Assembly: GCF_900111805.1 (NCBI RefSeq)
Contig: NZ_FOJN01000007.1
Span: forward strand, 62,001-126,000
Length of the DNA: 64,000 nucleotides
DNA from: Rhodococcoides kroppenstedtii
Lineage (GTDB): Bacteria; Actinomycetota; Actinomycetes; Mycobacteriales; Mycobacteriaceae
Direction of reading: 5' to 3'
A program made the position numbers and the translations under genes. The notes beneath the pieces are model-generated. The model was not told where the DNA came from and ran no database searches. It saw only the letters and a program-made list of their open reading frames with translations. Below are positions 1-7,893 of this stretch, piece by piece (position 1 is the stretch's first letter; every line of letters starts with the position of its first letter).

Positions 1-551
1 GCGAGGAAGTCCATGGACGACGACAGGCTGCACGGCTTCTTGCTGCCGTTGATGACGTAGTCCCCGTCGTCGTAGTAGGCGTCCACCGACGGCACGAGCG
101 TCGAGCCGACTCCCTCGGCGAAGCCGGAGGCGATGACGGCCTTCTGCTCGATCAGGCCGGCCACGAGGGGGAGTTCTTCCTCCGGGCCGGCCTTCGCGAT
201 CTCGACGATCGTGGCCAGGGACAGATGGTGCATCGTCACCGCGGCCGCGAGGGACGGGGACTGCGCACCGATGGCGCGGTGGATGTCCATGGCGTCGACG
301 GCGCTCGCGCCCAGTCCTCCGAGCGACTCGGGTGCGATGAGACCGCACCCGCCGGCGTCCTTGAAGACGGCGACGGCGTCGTGCCCCGGCGACTCGAGGA
401 CGGCGAGCGGGGTCGCCTCGAGGTAGTCCGCCAGGGCCGGCAGGTAGCGCCGCAGGGTGGCACGCTCACGTGCCGCCAGACGGGACTCGGGCCCGGATCC
501 GGCGGTGGAATCCGTGGTGGGAGTGGACCGTTCCTCGGCTGTGATGGACAC
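1..551 (-). CDS. Acyl-CoA dehydrogenase-family protein, N-terminal part (runs off the window)
   Basis: The first 183 codons are visible and open to the window edge. I chose the GTG at 551 because an AAAGG stretch precedes it and the reading agrees with an acyl-CoA dehydrogenase N-terminal helical domain (GLIAPESLGGLGAS, then an all-helical stretch), followed by the start of the middle beta domain (VIASGFAEGVGSTLVPS, YVINGSKK). Such flavoenzymes oxidise acyl-CoA or acyl-carrier thioesters. The catalytic glutamate and most FAD contacts lie outside the window, so substrate and activity cannot be judged. It is divergent from the alpha-oxoamine synthase gene at 883, which suggests a shared lipid-related pathway (inference). 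Confidence 0.8.
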   Translation of the reverse strand, partial: MSITAEERSTPTTDSTAGSGPESRLAARERATLRRYLPALADYLEATPLAVLESPGHDAVAVFKDAGGCGLIAPESLGGLGASAVDAMDIHRAIGAQSPSLAAAVTMHHLSLATIVEIAKAGPEEELPLVAGLIEQKAVIASGFAEGVGSTLVPSVDAYYDDGDYVINGSKKPCSLSSSMDFL

Positions 552-882
552 GGTGGGACCTTTCGTCGGATTTGCCCGGAATGTGGCCTCCCGCTACGTC
601 GTCCGGCGGGTTCTGTGCGTGGGCGAGTATCGACCCGTTGTCGGCCGCTGCCCGGGTCTCTCGCCCGACGCTGGTGCTTCTCCAATCGAGGGACCGACTG
701 TTGACCACATGTCACACCGGTCTTGTCGTGTTCCGGCACAACGACATCCGTAGCCTGGAGCGGTAAGCGCAACAGCGGTTGAGGCCGGTGAGCGCGGCGC
801 GATGCAGCGCCGGGCCCCCCTCGGCCGCCGGTGCGCCGGCGGACTCCGCCGGACCTTCCGTCCGACCTGTTCGGGGTGACAC
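552..882. other. Intergenic region between divergent genes
   Basis: This 331-base gap separates the acyl-CoA dehydrogenase-like gene from the alpha-oxoamine synthase gene. I see no convincing gene in it. It should hold both promoters; a TTGACC near 701 could be a -35 element but I find no matching -10. Half-sites GTCGT and ACGAC flank an 11-base centre at 725-745, a weak operator candidate. The synthase has only a modest ribosome-binding site (CGGGGTG) before its ATG. Confidence 0.4.
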
Positions 883-2175
883 ATGAGTTCACAGGCTCTG
901 CTCGATCGTATCCGGCACGACAAGCGCATCTGGGCGCATCGCGTGCTCACCAAGCACGATCAGAACCCGTTCTTCCGGGTGATGAAATCGGTCAACGCCC
1001 CGGTCGTCGACGTCGAGAACCGGTCGGTGATCATGATGGGCTCCAACAACTATCTGGGCCTCGCCGATCACCCCGTGGTGCGCGCGGGCGCGGCGGCGGC
1101 GCTCGAGCGCTACGACGCCACGGTCACCGGCAGCCGGTTGCTCAACGGCACGATCACGCTGCACACCGAGCTGGAGGAGGAACTGGCCGACTGGCACGGC
1201 ACCGACCAGGCTCTGGTGTTCACCACCGGCTATCAGGCCAACCTCGGCGGCATCAGCGCGCTGGTCGGGGTCGGGGACACCGTCGTGGTGGACTCGGCGG
1301 CCCACGCGTCGATCTACGACGCCTGCCGGCTCTCCCGCGCGACGGTCCGTGCGTTTCGGCACAACCGCGTGGACCTGTTGGAGGACAAGCTCTCTCGCTC
1401 CACCGGCGTCGTGCTGGTGGTCGTGGACGGGCTGTACTCCATGCACGGTGACCTCGCGCCGCTGGACGAGGTCGCGGCCGTGTGCGAGAAATACGACGCC
1501 GCGCTGTTCGTCGACGAGGCCCACAGTGTCGCGGTCATGGGACCGGACCTCACCGGTGCGGCCGGGCTGTTCGGCGCGGCGGACGACATCGACGCGCGCA
1601 TGGGCTGCCTGTCCAAGGGACTTGGATCGTCGGGCGGCTTCGTCGCCGGCTCGAAGGACATCGTCGACGCCATGCGCGTCCACGCGCGGACGTTCCTGTT
1701 CACCACCGCCGGGGTGCCCGCGGCACTGGGCGCGGCCCTCGCGGCGATTCGTCTGATGCGCACGGACGAGGGCGCCGAGCGGTCTCGCCGCACCCTGGCC
1801 AACGCGCGCTACCTGCACGACGGGCTGCGGGCCGCCGGGGTCGACGTCGGTGCGCCCAGCCCGCTGCCCGACGGCTCGGATCTGGTGTCGCCCATCGTCG
1901 CCGTCAACGTGCGGGACGATCTCAAGACGGTCAACACGTGGCGAACCCTGTGGGACGCCGGGGTGTTCGCGTCGGCCGCGATGTTCCCGGCGGTCCCGCA
2001 CGACGGCGCCATTCTGCGTCTGTGCGTGCAGGCGGACCACACCACGGACCATCTCGATCGGGTGATCGAGGAGGTGGGCAAGGTCCTCGGCGACGGGTCG
2101 GATCATGCGAACGGGCAGTCGGCTCCCGACGAGGTCGGTGCCGCCCTCGCGAGCCCGGTTCCGGTGGGCGCGTGA
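883..2175 (+). CDS. PLP-dependent alpha-oxoamine synthase (BioF/Kbl/serine palmitoyltransferase family)
   Basis: A 430-residue fold-type I PLP enzyme of the family that condenses an amino acid with an acyl thioester, releasing CO2, to give a 2-amino ketone. Visible are the NNYLGLADHP glycine-rich start of the large domain (55-64), the PLP-stacking histidine in SAAHASIYD (H141), DEAHS (D211, H214) and the Schiff-base lysine in LSKGLGSSGG (K245). NNYLG is closer to serine palmitoyltransferase and Kbl proteins than to many BioF proteins, and no other biotin gene is nearby, so biotin synthesis is not the obvious role. An acidic and Ala/Gly-rich tail of about 30 residues is extra. It is coupled by a GTGA overlap to the DUF2505 gene. 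Substrates are unknown. Confidence 0.85.
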   Translation: MSSQALLDRIRHDKRIWAHRVLTKHDQNPFFRVMKSVNAPVVDVENRSVIMMGSNNYLGLADHPVVRAGAAAALERYDATVTGSRLLNGTITLHTELEEELADWHGTDQALVFTTGYQANLGGISALVGVGDTVVVDSAAHASIYDACRLSRATVRAFRHNRVDLLEDKLSRSTGVVLVVVDGLYSMHGDLAPLDEVAAVCEKYDAALFVDEAHSVAVMGPDLTGAAGLFGAADDIDARMGCLSKGLGSSGGFVAGSKDIVDAMRVHARTFLFTTAGVPAALGAALAAIRLMRTDEGAERSRRTLANARYLHDGLRAAGVDVGAPSPLPDGSDLVSPIVAVNVRDDLKTVNTWRTLWDAGVFASAAMFPAVPHDGAILRLCVQADHTTDHLDRVIEEVGKVLGDGSDHANGQSAPDEVGAALASPVPVGA

Positions 2176-2711
2176 CTCTCTCGATCGAGCAGCACACCGA
2201 GTACCCCTGCTCCGCCGAGCTTCTGCACGCCACGCTCACGAACGAGAGGTACTGGTCGGACCGTGTGCGGGACATCGGCAGCGGAAGCAAGGTCGTGCGG
2301 CACGAGGTGACGCCGGAGCTGACCACGTCGGAGGTGGATCAGACGCTCGACCCCGACGTGATGCCCAAGGGCGTCCGCCGACTGGTGGGCAGCACGATGT
2401 CCGCCCGCTGCACCGAGCGGTGGCGCCCGCTGCGGGCGGACGGGTCGGCCGTCGGGGACTACCGGCTGGTCACCGCCGGGGTGCCGGTCGTCATGGCCGG
2501 AGATCTCGCGCTGGAGCCGCGGGGAGAGAGTACCTGCGCGTTGATCTTTCGTGGCACGGTCGAGGCCACCATGCCCGTGGTGGGTGCCGTCCTGGAAAAG
2601 ATGATGGCCGGGGACGTCGACCGCGGATTCACGGCCGAGCGCGAGTTCACGATGCGGTGGCTCGTCGCGCAGGGGACGCTGCCTGCGTCTGCGCAGTCAC
2701 GGCACGGCTGA
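2172..2711 (+). CDS. DUF2505 / SRPBCC-like lipid-binding-fold protein
   Basis: This 179-residue protein starts at a GTG whose last two bases overlap the TGA of the synthase gene, so the two are translationally coupled. The sequence (IEQHTEYPCSAELLHATLTN, then alternating strands and a C-terminal amphipathic helix) fits the DUF2505 family common in mycolic-acid actinobacteria, which resembles START/SRPBCC domains with a hydrophobic cavity. No catalytic residue can be named. Coupling to an alpha-oxoamine synthase suggests it binds a lipid product or intermediate (inference). Its 3' end overlaps the convergent epimerase-fusion gene by 65 bases. Confidence 0.75.
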   Translation: MTLSIEQHTEYPCSAELLHATLTNERYWSDRVRDIGSGSKVVRHEVTPELTTSEVDQTLDPDVMPKGVRRLVGSTMSARCTERWRPLRADGSAVGDYRLVTAGVPVVMAGDLALEPRGESTCALIFRGTVEATMPVVGAVLEKMMAGDVDRGFTAEREFTMRWLVAQGTLPASAQSRHG

Positions 2712-4293
2712 TCGCCACGAGCATGCGGCGCTGGCCGTCACCCGTGCGGGCGGTGGCCCGCCGCGGCAGTCGCAGGGTGCGGACGCGCTGCAGCCCGCGG
2801 TCCGCGTGGACCTTCTCCGATCGCCGTGTCGGCAGACGGACGCCGTTGCGGGCGAGCAGAAGTCCGTCGTCGCCGGGTACCGCGGAAAGGCTGTCCCGTC
2901 GGGTGCCGCGCCGGTGACGCACCAGCACGACCTCGTCGGCGGCGTACTCGGCGCAGACCGCGGCGAGGGCTTCGCGGACGGCCCGGCGGCCGGCCCGCCC
3001 CCGACGGCCCGTGCTGAGGCCGTGTCCGGGCAGGTCCACCAGCACGGCGGTGGCACCCGACTCGGCGACGGCCCGGCCGAGGGCGGTGAGGTAGCGCGCG
3101 TGCAGTCCTCGTGGCACGGGGAGAACCACCACCGTGTCCACACCCGCGCCGGGTTCACCGTGGTGGATCTCGACGTGCACGGAGCCGGTCGGGGTATCGA
3201 TCTGTCGGTGTTCGCACCGCTCGAGTCCGGCGTCGAGGTGGCTCCGGATCACGGCCGCAGCCGGGTCGGTCTCGGCCCACGCCCGCAGCCGCTTCGTTGC
3301 GGCCTGCAACGCCGACTCGCACACCACGGCGCGCCGCGGCGCGTGACGACGGGTGACGACGGGTCGACCGGCCAGCAGGATCATGACCGCGGCCGCCTCG
3401 GCCGAACTCATGGTCGGAACCCAGCCCGTGCGCTGCTCGAGGGCGGTGGAGTCCACCGCGGCCTCACCGGAGGAGATCCAGTGCCCCGAGAACGGCAGCA
3501 GGCGCAGGGCGTAGGCGACGTCGACGGCGGTGCGCAGCAGTCGCAGCGGGACGTTCAGCACCACCTGCCCCTGCATCGCGCCGAGGTCCGCGACGCTGAG
3601 CCAGTCCCGCGGCCCCAGGTTCCAGGGCCCGTCGAGACGCGCGTGGACGGCCCGGTGGAACGCGTCCGCCATGTCGTCCTGGTGGAGGAACTGATAGTGC
3701 GATCGGCGCGGATCGGGGAACGCGATCACCGACTGGGTCAGGGTGTCGATGCCGTCGTTGGCGAAGTGGGAGCCCACGACGTAGGTGGGCCGCAGCAGAG
3801 CGATGCTCATCTCGCCGGGGTGGCGTCGCAGCCACCATTCGACGAAGTGCTCGACTTCGGCCTTGTCGAAGAAGTAGTACCGGCTCGGGTCCGCGGTGGG
3901 GAACTCGTCCTCCGTCACCGGTACGGGCAGGTCCTCGCGCCCGTACGCGCTGACACTCGACGCCACCACCATCGATCCGACGCCCGCCCGGTGCGCACAC
4001 TCGACCGTGTTGCGGGTGCCCTCGATGTTGACCTCGTGGATGGCCGCCTTGTTCCGCTGCTCCTCCACGACGAACGCCAGGTGGATCACCACGTCGCAGC
4101 CGGCGAAGATCGCCGCCAGATCGGGTGAGCGAATGTCGGCCGTGACGGAACGCAGCTTGGGGTGATGCACCCGCGGCGCCCGACGCCCGAGGCCGACGAC
4201 GGTCGTGATCGCCGGATCGTCGAGCAGGACCGGGAGCAACGCTGCGGCGAAGTCGCTGGTGGCGCCGGTGACCGCGACGGTGAGCCCGCTCAT
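2647..4293 (-). CDS. NAD-dependent epimerase/dehydratase fused to a C-terminal alpha/beta-hydrolase-like region
   Basis: This 548-residue protein starts at an ATG overlapping the stop of the upstream MFS gene (ATGA). Residues 1 to about 310 form an extended SDR: a Rossmann start with a modified glycine motif (TGATSDFA), DVVIHLAF, SSVSAYG, and YYFFDK giving the catalytic YxxxK. After a linker, residues of about 370-470 resemble the first strands of an alpha/beta hydrolase (VVVLPVPRGLHARYL, VLVDLPGHGLSTG), but no GxSxG nucleophile elbow follows. The last 90 residues are Arg-rich and unfamiliar, although codon third positions stay GC-rich as in real coding sequence. The epimerase domain probably acts on a sugar nucleotide or a 3-hydroxy lipid; the tail may be non-catalytic. 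Confidence 0.75.
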   Translation of the reverse strand: MSGLTVAVTGATSDFAAALLPVLLDDPAITTVVGLGRRAPRVHHPKLRSVTADIRSPDLAAIFAGCDVVIHLAFVVEEQRNKAAIHEVNIEGTRNTVECAHRAGVGSMVVASSVSAYGREDLPVPVTEDEFPTADPSRYYFFDKAEVEHFVEWWLRRHPGEMSIALLRPTYVVGSHFANDGIDTLTQSVIAFPDPRRSHYQFLHQDDMADAFHRAVHARLDGPWNLGPRDWLSVADLGAMQGQVVLNVPLRLLRTAVDVAYALRLLPFSGHWISSGEAAVDSTALEQRTGWVPTMSSAEAAAVMILLAGRPVVTRRHAPRRAVVCESALQAATKRLRAWAETDPAAAVIRSHLDAGLERCEHRQIDTPTGSVHVEIHHGEPGAGVDTVVVLPVPRGLHARYLTALGRAVAESGATAVLVDLPGHGLSTGRRGRAGRRAVREALAAVCAEYAADEVVLVRHRRGTRRDSLSAVPGDDGLLLARNGVRLPTRRSEKVHADRGLQRVRTLRLPRRATARTGDGQRRMLVAISRAVTAQTQAASPARRATAS

Positions 4294-5882
4294 GCTTCCT
4301 CCGCCTCGTCGGTGCGCAGCACTCCGGTGGTCCGGTGCGAGCGCGGGAGCCCGACGGCGACCACCACCGCGCACACCGCGACGGCGGCCGCGGCGACGTG
4401 GGACGCCACGCGGGCACCGTCCATCGCGGCCTCCTTCATGGTCAGCACCAACGCATCTCGCGCGGGGACGAGGATGCCCGGCAGGTCGTACTCCTGCAGC
4501 GCGGTGACGGAGAGGAAGCTCGAGTCCACGTAGTCCCGATCGCGGTCGGAGATGACGGTCGCCGGAATCTCCGCGACGACGGGCCGGACCGCGGCGTTGT
4601 AGTACGACGCGGTGATGGAGCCGAGGACGGCGACACCCAGCGTGCCACCGAGTTCGCGGGTGGTGTCGTTGACCGCCGAGCCGGCTCCCGCCTCGGACAC
4701 CGGCACCGCCGACATGATGGATTCCGTTGCGGGGCCCTGGATCACGGCGATACCGACGGCGAGCACCACCATGGTCGGCAGGAGCAGGCCGACGTACGAC
4801 GAGTCGACGTCGACCTGTCCGGCGAGAACCATCCCGATGGAGACGAGGATCAGGCCGGTCACCACGACGGGCATGGTGCCGATCCGTTGCGCGAGGGCGG
4901 TCGCGAGCGGCGCGCTGACGGCCAGGGCGAGAGCGAACGGGATGGTGGCCACGCCGAACTCGAGCGCGGTGTAGCCGCGGACACCCTGGAAGTACTGGGT
5001 GGTGAGGAAGACGTAGCCGAACATGGAGAAGTAGGCCACCGAGATGGCCAGGGCCGGCATGGCGAACGGGGGAAGACGGAACAGTCGCACGTCGAGAATC
5101 GGTGTCGCGGTGCGTAGTTGGCGCAGAACGAACAGCACGAGCAGGACCGCCGCGACGGCCGCGCCGCCGAGGGTGTGCGCGGAGAGCCACCCGTGGGTGG
5201 GCGCCTCGATCAGCGAGTACACCATCAGCGTGATGCCGGCGAACGAGAGCGCGACGCCCTGCACGTCCAGCGGACCGGTCTCGGGTGCACGGGATTCCGG
5301 GACGGCCGTCACGATCCCGACGACGGCGATCAGGGCGACGGGAACGTTCAACCAGAAGACGGCGTGCCAGGAGAAGTGCTCGACGATGTAACCGCCGGAC
5401 ACCGGACCGATCGCGATGGCGATGCCCGCCACGGACGCCCAGGTCCCGATCGCTACCGCGCGTCGAGCGGGCTCGCGGAAGATGTCGATGATGACCGCGA
5501 GGGTGGCGGGCAGCGCGGCGGCGGCGAAGACCCCCATGAGGGCACGCGAGGTGATCAGCTGCGGCAGGCTGTCGGCGACCGCGCCGATCACCGACGTGGC
5601 GGCCAGGCCGACGACACCGATCAGCAGCATGCGTTTGCGGCCGATGCGGTCCGTGATGTTGCCGAAGGCGAGCAGCAGCCCGCAGAAGGTGAGGATGTAG
5701 GCGTCGACCACCCATTGCAGGCCGGTGAAACCGGCGCGCAACTCCTCGCTGATGTCCGGAAGTGCGACGTTGACGACGGTGTTGTCAAGCACGACCAGCA
5801 ACTCGACGAAGCAGATGACGACGAAGGCCGCTGTGCGACGGCCCGACGACAGGCCCGCGGCCGAGGACGCGACGGACGTCAT
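4290..5882 (-). CDS. MFS exporter, DHA2 (EmrB/QacA-type, 14 TM)
   Basis: A 530-residue polytopic membrane protein with the DHA2 family pattern: VVLDNTVVNVALP in TM1 (motif D1), QWVVDAYIL in TM2, GNITDRIGRKRML for the loop 2-3 motif A, and the antiporter motif C region AIGPVSGGYI in TM5. Such proteins export hydrophobic drugs or metabolites using the proton gradient. ATGA junctions link it to the MFS gene upstream and to the epimerase-fusion gene downstream. It is strongly similar to its upstream neighbour (shared GPATESIMS, NDTTRE, ASYY segments), so the pair looks like a tandem duplication. Substrate unknown. Confidence 0.88.
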   Translation of the reverse strand: MTSVASSAAGLSSGRRTAAFVVICFVELLVVLDNTVVNVALPDISEELRAGFTGLQWVVDAYILTFCGLLLAFGNITDRIGRKRMLLIGVVGLAATSVIGAVADSLPQLITSRALMGVFAAAALPATLAVIIDIFREPARRAVAIGTWASVAGIAIAIGPVSGGYIVEHFSWHAVFWLNVPVALIAVVGIVTAVPESRAPETGPLDVQGVALSFAGITLMVYSLIEAPTHGWLSAHTLGGAAVAAVLLVLFVLRQLRTATPILDVRLFRLPPFAMPALAISVAYFSMFGYVFLTTQYFQGVRGYTALEFGVATIPFALALAVSAPLATALAQRIGTMPVVVTGLILVSIGMVLAGQVDVDSSYVGLLLPTMVVLAVGIAVIQGPATESIMSAVPVSEAGAGSAVNDTTRELGGTLGVAVLGSITASYYNAAVRPVVAEIPATVISDRDRDYVDSSFLSVTALQEYDLPGILVPARDALVLTMKEAAMDGARVASHVAAAAVAVCAVVVAVGLPRSHRTTGVLRTDEAEEA

Positions 5883-7501
5883 CCGTCGACCTCGGTTCTC
5901 GACGCCACGCTCGGCTCGGTCCGGTCCGGCGCCTCCGGCGCCAGCATCCCGCTGGTCCGGTGGTGGGCGGGGAAGTTCAGGGCGACCACGACGGCGCAGA
6001 CGAAGACGGCGCCCGCCGCGACGTAGGCCGCGATGGACGAGCCACGGAGCGCGGCTTCCTTCATCTCCGTGATCAGTTGTGCCCGTTGCGGTTCGAAGAG
6101 GCTCGGGAGTTCGCGGGCCCGGATCTCGGACACGCTGAGCACGCTGGCCTGCGCGTAGGCCTTCTCCGTCTCGGTCATGATCGCGCTCGGGATCGCCTCG
6201 ACGAGGGGCCGGACGGTGGAGACGTAGTAGCTGGCGACGAGCGAGCCGAGCACCGCGACGCCGAGGGTGCCGCCGATCTCGCGGGTGGTGTCGTTGACCG
6301 CCGCACCCGCGCCCGCTTCGTCCAGTGGAAGCGAGGACATGATGGATTCGGTGGCGGGGCCCTGGATCACGGCGATGCCGACGGCCAGGAGCAGCATCGC
6401 CGGGAGGACGAGGCCGAGGTAGGAGCTGTCGATCTTCACCTGCGCCGCCACCACCAGGCCCGCGCCGATCAGGACCAGTCCGGTGACCAGGACCGGCATG
6501 GTGCCGATCTTCTGGGCGACGACGGTGGCGGACGGCGACGAGACGGCCAGCGCCGCGGCGAAGGGCAGAGTGGCGATGCCGAAGTCGAGCGGGCTGTACT
6601 CGCGGATGCCCTGGAAGTACTGGGTGATGAGGAACAGGAATCCGAACAGGCTGAAGAAGCCGATCGCGATGGACACCGCCGGCCACGCGAAGGGCTTGAT
6701 CCGGAACAACGAGACGTCGAGCACCGGGGCGGCCACACGGCGCTGCCGGTGGACGAAGGCCCAGAGCAGTACGACCGCGGCGAGTGCGCCGCCGAGGGTG
6801 GCGGGAGAGGTCCATCCGAAGTTCGGCGCCTCGATGACCACGAAGACCAACAGGGTCACGCCGGCGATGGACAGGAGCACACCCGGCACGTCCAGCTTGC
6901 CGGGATTCGCGGCCTTGGACTCGGGCACGATCAGGGCGACCAGCACCACGCCCACCAGCGCGACGGGGACGTTGAGCCAGAACACCGAGTGCCACGAGAA
7001 GTGCTCGAGGAGGAAGCCGCCCGAGACCGGACCGATCGCGACGGCGACACCGGCGATCGACGACCAGGCGCCGATGGCGAGGGCGCGTTCCTTCGGCAGC
7101 GGGAACAGATTGGTGATGACCGCGAGGGTGGCCGGCAGCACCATCGCCGCGAAGACCCCCATCACGGCCCGCGAGGTGAGGACGTCGCCGAGACCGTCCC
7201 CGGTCGCGCCGACGATCGACGACGCCCCCAGGCCGGTCAGTCCGACCAGCAGGAACAGTCGTCGGCCGTAGCGGTCGCCGAGGTTGCCGAACGCGAGCAG
7301 CAGTCCCGAGAACGTCAGGGTGTAGGCGTCGACCACCCACTGCAGCCCGGAGATGCCCGCCGACAGCTCCACGCCGATGGACGGGAGCGCGACATTGATG
7401 ATCGTCATGTCCAGCACGATCAGCAGTTCCGCGAGGCAGATGACCCCGAAGGCCGAGATCTGGCGGCGGCGGCTCGGGGCCGCACTCGTCACGTCGGGCA
7501 T
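5879..7501 (-). CDS. MFS exporter, DHA2 (EmrB/QacA-type, 14 TM)
   Basis: The first gene of the leftward operon encodes 540 residues. I chose the ATG at 7501 because GGAGG lies six bases upstream and TM1 follows at a normal distance; an upstream in-frame ATG at 7609 would add a Pro/Arg-rich stretch unlike the family. Family motifs are VLDMTIINVALPS, QWVVDAYTLTF, GNLGDRYGRR and AIGPVSGGFLLEHFSWHSVFW. It is a paralogue of the next gene. The operon faces the mce operon across a 392-base divergent region holding a perfect palindrome (7758-7771), which may control it. The substrate could be the product of the neighbouring alpha-oxoamine synthase locus (inference). Confidence 0.88.
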   Translation of the reverse strand: MPDVTSAAPSRRRQISAFGVICLAELLIVLDMTIINVALPSIGVELSAGISGLQWVVDAYTLTFSGLLLAFGNLGDRYGRRLFLLVGLTGLGASSIVGATGDGLGDVLTSRAVMGVFAAMVLPATLAVITNLFPLPKERALAIGAWSSIAGVAVAIGPVSGGFLLEHFSWHSVFWLNVPVALVGVVLVALIVPESKAANPGKLDVPGVLLSIAGVTLLVFVVIEAPNFGWTSPATLGGALAAVVLLWAFVHRQRRVAAPVLDVSLFRIKPFAWPAVSIAIGFFSLFGFLFLITQYFQGIREYSPLDFGIATLPFAAALAVSSPSATVVAQKIGTMPVLVTGLVLIGAGLVVAAQVKIDSSYLGLVLPAMLLLAVGIAVIQGPATESIMSSLPLDEAGAGAAVNDTTREIGGTLGVAVLGSLVASYYVSTVRPLVEAIPSAIMTETEKAYAQASVLSVSEIRARELPSLFEPQRAQLITEMKEAALRGSSIAAYVAAGAVFVCAVVVALNFPAHHRTSGMLAPEAPDRTEPSVASRTEVDG

Positions 7502-7757
7502 CGATCCTCCGGGGCGGGGGCAGGAACCTGGCGGTGGCCCACGGTAGGGCGGGGTGCGCGGCAGGGGGAGGCTTCCCGGGGCCCGACGCCCATGTCGGTG
7601 GGAGGTCACTGCGCCGACGGTCCCGGCCCGTGACCGTCTACGACCGGTCGATTGCGAACGCTCACCAATTTCGTGCGCGTCGTGTCTGTTCGACCGTGCA
7701 ACGGCGCTTCATCGGGCAGACTTCGACGACGGAACCACGGCCGCGTCGGGGGGCGGG

Positions 7758-7771
7758 TTACCGATCGGTAA
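7758..7771. promoter_or_regulatory. Perfect 14-bp palindrome in the divergent MFS/mce region, TetR-operator-like
   Basis: TTACCGATCGGTAA is its own reverse complement and sits in the 392-base gap (7502-7893) between the MFS operon and the MceATPase gene, 123 bases before the mce start. It has the form of TetR-family operators. The rest of the gap holds no convincing gene; I could not assign a -35/-10 pair with confidence. No regulator gene is adjacent, so the regulator would act in trans. Confidence 0.5.
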
Positions 7772-7893
7772 GGTGCGTGGTCGTTGCGGCCACTTCGGTG
7801 GGTTAGAGTGACGCGACGCACACACACAGATGTCGGTGAAGCATGGGTCGACGCGCCTGCGTCGTGTGCGACGAGCAGTGGGAGGGTCCAACG

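Noticed and set aside
725..745. Operator in the acyl-CoA dehydrogenase/synthase gap
   Set aside because: Only five-base half-sites with a long, unsymmetric centre; too weak to call.
883..2175. bioF (8-amino-7-oxononanoate synthase) call
   Set aside because: The family fits but no bioA, bioB or bioD is near, the NNYLG motif is nearer to other branches, and the gene is coupled to a DUF2505 gene.
2647..5715. A 1022-codon leftward open frame spanning the epimerase and most of an MFS gene
   Set aside because: The upstream half is an Arg/Gly/His-rich shadow of the MFS gene in another frame. Only the part from 4293 down has family motifs and coding-type third positions.
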